Virus record (IMG/VR): IMGVR_UViG_3300037882_001386
Coordinates: 1-38,510 of that record
Direction: 5' to 3' (one strand)
Length of the DNA: 38,510 nt
Source: a virus
The notes beneath the pieces were generated by a model, which was not told the DNA's origin, did no database searches, and worked only from the letters and a program-made list of their open reading frames with translations. This document shows positions 36,354 to 38,510 of this stretch, piece by piece. Position 1 is the stretch's first letter; every line of letters starts with the position of its first letter. The translations under genes and the position numbers were made by a program.

Positions 36354-37060
36354 TGCTTCCTGGTATAGCAGGCATATCCGGCAAGGCGTCTGGCTCGAAT
36401 TACGCCATTGAGTATCTTGGCGTCCTTTCGTGGTCATCCGGCAATACAATATCGGGTAGCATTGATATTGGCTTGGTTGATTCCACCAAGGAAATATTTC
36501 TCGTTTCGGTCGCTCAAGGCAGCGCTACCCGAACACTCACGGCAGCGACGACAACCGTTGACGGGGAAGCCGTTACAAAGGCGACGACCAATTACACGTT
36601 TGATAATGGCGGCGGGCCTCCGGCATGGGAGATTGCCGCCGCATTTGTAGCAATGCCGACGCAAGCCGGTTCGGTGACGATAACCGCAACCTATTCAGGC
36701 ACACTCACCGGAGGGCGTGTTGCCGTCTATAAGGTTGTGGCCCGCCCCGGCATTGGCGATAATGAAAGCGATGCGGACCCCGGTGGCTCGACCACAAACG
36801 CCGTCACCACGAATGCCACGACAATAGCCGTCAATGAATTCTGGCTTGGCGCTGCAATCTGCTTCGGCGATGCAGAAACACTGACGACCGGCCCGACAGG
36901 CACTATCACCGACACTACTGAAAACTGGACCGCAACCGTAAGCGCCCGCGTTGCCTTCAGCCACAGGGCGGTGCAGGCAGTTGAAAGCACACCGACTGAC
37001 ACTTGGACATTCTCATCCGGAGATGTGGACAGCGATGCGCTTTCATGGGCTTTTGGATGA
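36353..37060 (+). CDS. Second fibre-associated protein (235 aa)
   Basis: The product is 235 aa, Thr/Ser/Gly-rich and beta-patterned throughout (YLGVLSWSSGNTISGSIDIG; AGSVTITATYSGTLTGGRVA; TDTWTFSSGDVDSDALSWAF). It starts in a TAATG overlap with the fibre gene. It may be the distal or host-contact part of the fibre. No specific family recognised. Confidence 0.7.
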   Translation: MLPGIAGISGKASGSNYAIEYLGVLSWSSGNTISGSIDIGLVDSTKEIFLVSVAQGSATRTLTAATTTVDGEAVTKATTNYTFDNGGGPPAWEIAAAFVAMPTQAGSVTITATYSGTLTGGRVAVYKVVARPGIGDNESDADPGGSTTNAVTTNATTIAVNEFWLGAAICFGDAETLTTGPTGTITDTTENWTATVSARVAFSHRAVQAVESTPTDTWTFSSGDVDSDALSWAFG

Positions 37061-37326
37061 CGGCCTATCTCGCCACGCATTGGGACGGCTGGATTCTGCA
37101 TTCCATTATCGCCGCCCTTCTCATGCACCCCATCATCACCAACAGCTATCCAAAGCTCATGTTCGGAATGCACGTTGTATTCTGGCCGATGCGCGAAGCG
37201 TGGCAGCATGAAGGGCTGCAAAACATCTTGACGCCGCACCGCATTCTTGAAGCGACGGCACCTATCGCAGCGGCGTTCGTTGTTCTGCTGATTGCGCTGC
37301 GCTGGCCGTACAGGCGGAAGAAATGA
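37057..37326 (+). CDS. Membrane protein, holin candidate (89 aa)
   Basis: ATG at 37057 overlaps the previous stop. The product is 89 aa with hydrophobic segments GWILHSIIAALLMHPIITN and IAAAFVVLLIALRWPY, and a basic end (RRKK). It begins the lysis cluster. Two helices and a charged C-terminus suit a holin, but other small membrane proteins of the cluster compete. Confidence 0.65.
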   Translation: MTAYLATHWDGWILHSIIAALLMHPIITNSYPKLMFGMHVVFWPMREAWQHEGLQNILTPHRILEATAPIAAAFVVLLIALRWPYRRKK

Positions 37327-37355
37327 ACGTGCTTATAACGGCGGAGTGCAAGTGA

Positions 37356-37718
37356 ATGACGAAGTTAGGAATTGAACTTTCCCATTTCGGGGCGCTGTGG
37401 CGGCATATCCTCTCGATATGCGGGGTGCTGACAACGCTCTGGCTGTTTTCAGGGCCTCTTGTGAAAGCCTATGCGGCGGACGCTTTTGTCGAGATGCTGG
37501 AAGCGCAGGGCATGTCGCCAAAAGATTTTGCAGCCATCAAGAGCAAGACCAACGAGATTGCCACAGACAACGAAAAGATCAAGAGCGACCTCAATTCGGT
37601 GAAGCAACAGAACGGGGCGATTTCCGCCAAACAGGATGCGCTGCAAACGCAAAGCAGCCGGATTGAACGGCAGCTCGATCAAGTTCTGCAAGTGCTGATT
37701 GGGAGGCCGCCGCAATGA
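37356..37718 (+). CDS. Membrane-anchored coiled-coil protein (120 aa)
   Basis: The product is 120 aa. One transmembrane helix (HILSICGVLTTLWLFSGPLV) is followed by a coiled coil at about residues 60-112 (KSKTNEIATDNEKIKSDLNS; SSRIERQLDQVLQVLIG). The layout resembles a spanin or a fibre-chaperone-like lysis accessory. GGAG precedes the ATG. A 10-codon frame links it to the previous gene. Confidence 0.68.
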   Translation: MTKLGIELSHFGALWRHILSICGVLTTLWLFSGPLVKAYAADAFVEMLEAQGMSPKDFAAIKSKTNEIATDNEKIKSDLNSVKQQNGAISAKQDALQTQSSRIERQLDQVLQVLIGRPPQ

Positions 37719-38020
37719 TCAAAACCCTGATTGTCATTGCCTGCCTTGTGGTTGGCCTTCTCTTGATGTGGGCAGCACAGGCTTATTCGCAAAACTCGCC
37801 TTGCGGGAAGTCCGCTGAAATGACCAATGCCTTGCTCCAAACTTACGGGGAATCCGTGGTCCTGAGCGGCAAGACCAAGCAGGGCAACGTACTCAAGATA
37901 TTCGTGAACCCCAAAACCCGTACCTGGACGGCTGCGATAGACGGCGGCGCATTGCTTTGCCTTGTCGCATCCGGGGGCGGGGCGACTATGGGGCTTGAGG
38001 CGAAAGGGCGCGAATTATGA
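37715..38020 (+). CDS. Secreted Cys protein of the lysis cluster (101 aa)
   Basis: The product is 101 aa with a signal peptide or anchor (MIKTLIVIACLVVGLLLMWA then AQAYSQ). The mature domain has CGKSAEMTNALLQTYGESVV and FVNPKTRTWTAAIDGGALLC, a compact beta fold with two Cys that could form a disulfide. Similar periplasmic proteins occur in many alphaproteobacterial phages, with no known role. It is coupled to the lysozyme gene (ATGA). Confidence 0.75.
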   Translation: MIKTLIVIACLVVGLLLMWAAQAYSQNSPCGKSAEMTNALLQTYGESVVLSGKTKQGNVLKIFVNPKTRTWTAAIDGGALLCLVASGGGATMGLEAKGREL

Positions 38021-38510
38021 AAACTTCCCGCGAAGGGCTTGACTTTATCATTGCCCGCGAAGCCCTCAAGACCAAGGCCTACAAGGACGGCGGCGGCGTT
38101 TGGACGATAGGAGTCGGCCATACTGCAATGGCAGGCCCGCCCGTTCCAAAGGCTGGCATGACAATCACCGTGCAGGAAGCCAAGGACATTTTCGCCAATG
38201 ATCTTGTGCAATATGAACTTGGCGTTTCCAAGGCCCTGAAACGCACCCCGAACCAGAACCAGTTCGATGCCTTCGTGAGCTTGTGTTTCAACATCGGCGT
38301 GAAGGGCTTTACCAGTTCATCCGTGGTGCGGAACTTCAATGCCGGGAATCTCACGGCGGCAGCGAATTCGTTCCTGCTGTGGAACAAGGACAACGGCAAG
38401 GTCATTCCCGGCCTTGTCAACCGCCGCCACATGGAAAGGGCGCTGTTTCTGGCAAAGGCCCCAGAAGCCCTGCAAATGGCCCCACAGCCCGTTCCCCATA
38501 TCCCGGCTCC
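38017..38510 (+). CDS. Endolysin (GH24-type lysozyme), cut by window end
   Basis: The protein is 194 aa when joined with 2-190. The T4-like catalytic triad is visible: Glu15 in IIAREALK, Asp24 in AYKDGGG and Thr30 in VWTIGVGHT, with the family spacing E-x8-D-x5-T. It cleaves peptidoglycan between MurNAc and GlcNAc. No signal peptide is present, so it depends on a holin. ATG at 38017 overlaps the previous stop. Confidence 0.95.
   Translation, partial: MKTSREGLDFIIAREALKTKAYKDGGGVWTIGVGHTAMAGPPVPKAGMTITVQEAKDIFANDLVQYELGVSKALKRTPNQNQFDAFVSLCFNIGVKGFTSSSVVRNFNAGNLTAAANSFLLWNKDNGKVIPGLVNRRHMERALFLAKAPEALQMAPQPVPHIPA

Overview
The window is a complete temperate phage genome, read as a circle. Bases 38412-38510 repeat bases 1-99 exactly, so the true genome is about 38,411 bp and was linearised inside the endolysin gene. 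The virion module has phage P22 order: terminase small and large, portal, scaffold, coat, gp4-like and gp10-like neck proteins, three ejection proteins, fibres. This points to a short-tailed podovirus. The host is probably an alphaproteobacterium. That inference rests on the style of the small conserved phage proteins and on a tRNA-Thr(GGT) 5' half beside the integrase gene; no host flank is present to prove it.

Layout. Rightward genes at 1-1161 finish the lysis cluster that begins near 37057 and end at a rho-independent terminator (1269-1302). A leftward early/lysogeny operon runs from promoter PL at about 12.48 kb down to 1357. In transcription order it encodes a small secreted protein, a protein with 22 Cys-Ser-X tripeptides, conserved small early proteins, an OB-like protein, HNH and zinc-ribbon proteins, a conserved protein with a possible RAMP-like C-terminus, a secreted/membrane/SPFH trio, excisionase and integrase, the attP region, a Dcm-like methyltransferase, a zinc-motif protein, a PD-(D/E)XK-type protein and a DUF5131 radical-SAM-like protein. 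Three spacers in this operon (about 7606-7709, 8205-8309, 8874-8992) are rich in C and A and poor in G on the transcribed strand and share sequence blocks.

The immunity region (12.46-12.95 kb) has a short XRE repressor between two pairs of the same 14-bp operator. One pair overlaps PL and the other lies in front of a divergent Cro/YdaS-like gene. The rightward early operon (12.95-17.82 kb) carries DNA-binding proteins, a DnaA domain IV-like protein, a second HNH protein, a DUF1376-like replication protein, several tiny membrane proteins, a Tat-signal-like protein and, last, a NusG-like protein. A 578-bp non-coding stretch follows, with a tRNA-Thr(TGT) and several hairpins. Late genes then run from 18395 through the end of the window into the start.

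How it works together. The repressor probably silences both early operons from its flanking operators. After induction Cro, excisionase and replication genes act, and the NusG-like protein may let polymerase read into the late genes. Late genes build a P22-type capsid and ejection apparatus, decorated by LamG and Ig-like proteins, and then lyse the cell with a GH24-type endolysin and several small membrane proteins. Accessory items worth attention are the Cys-Ser-X protein, the SPFH trio, an antisense membrane gene at 34951-35292 and a LAGLIDADG-type endonuclease at 19484-19963.
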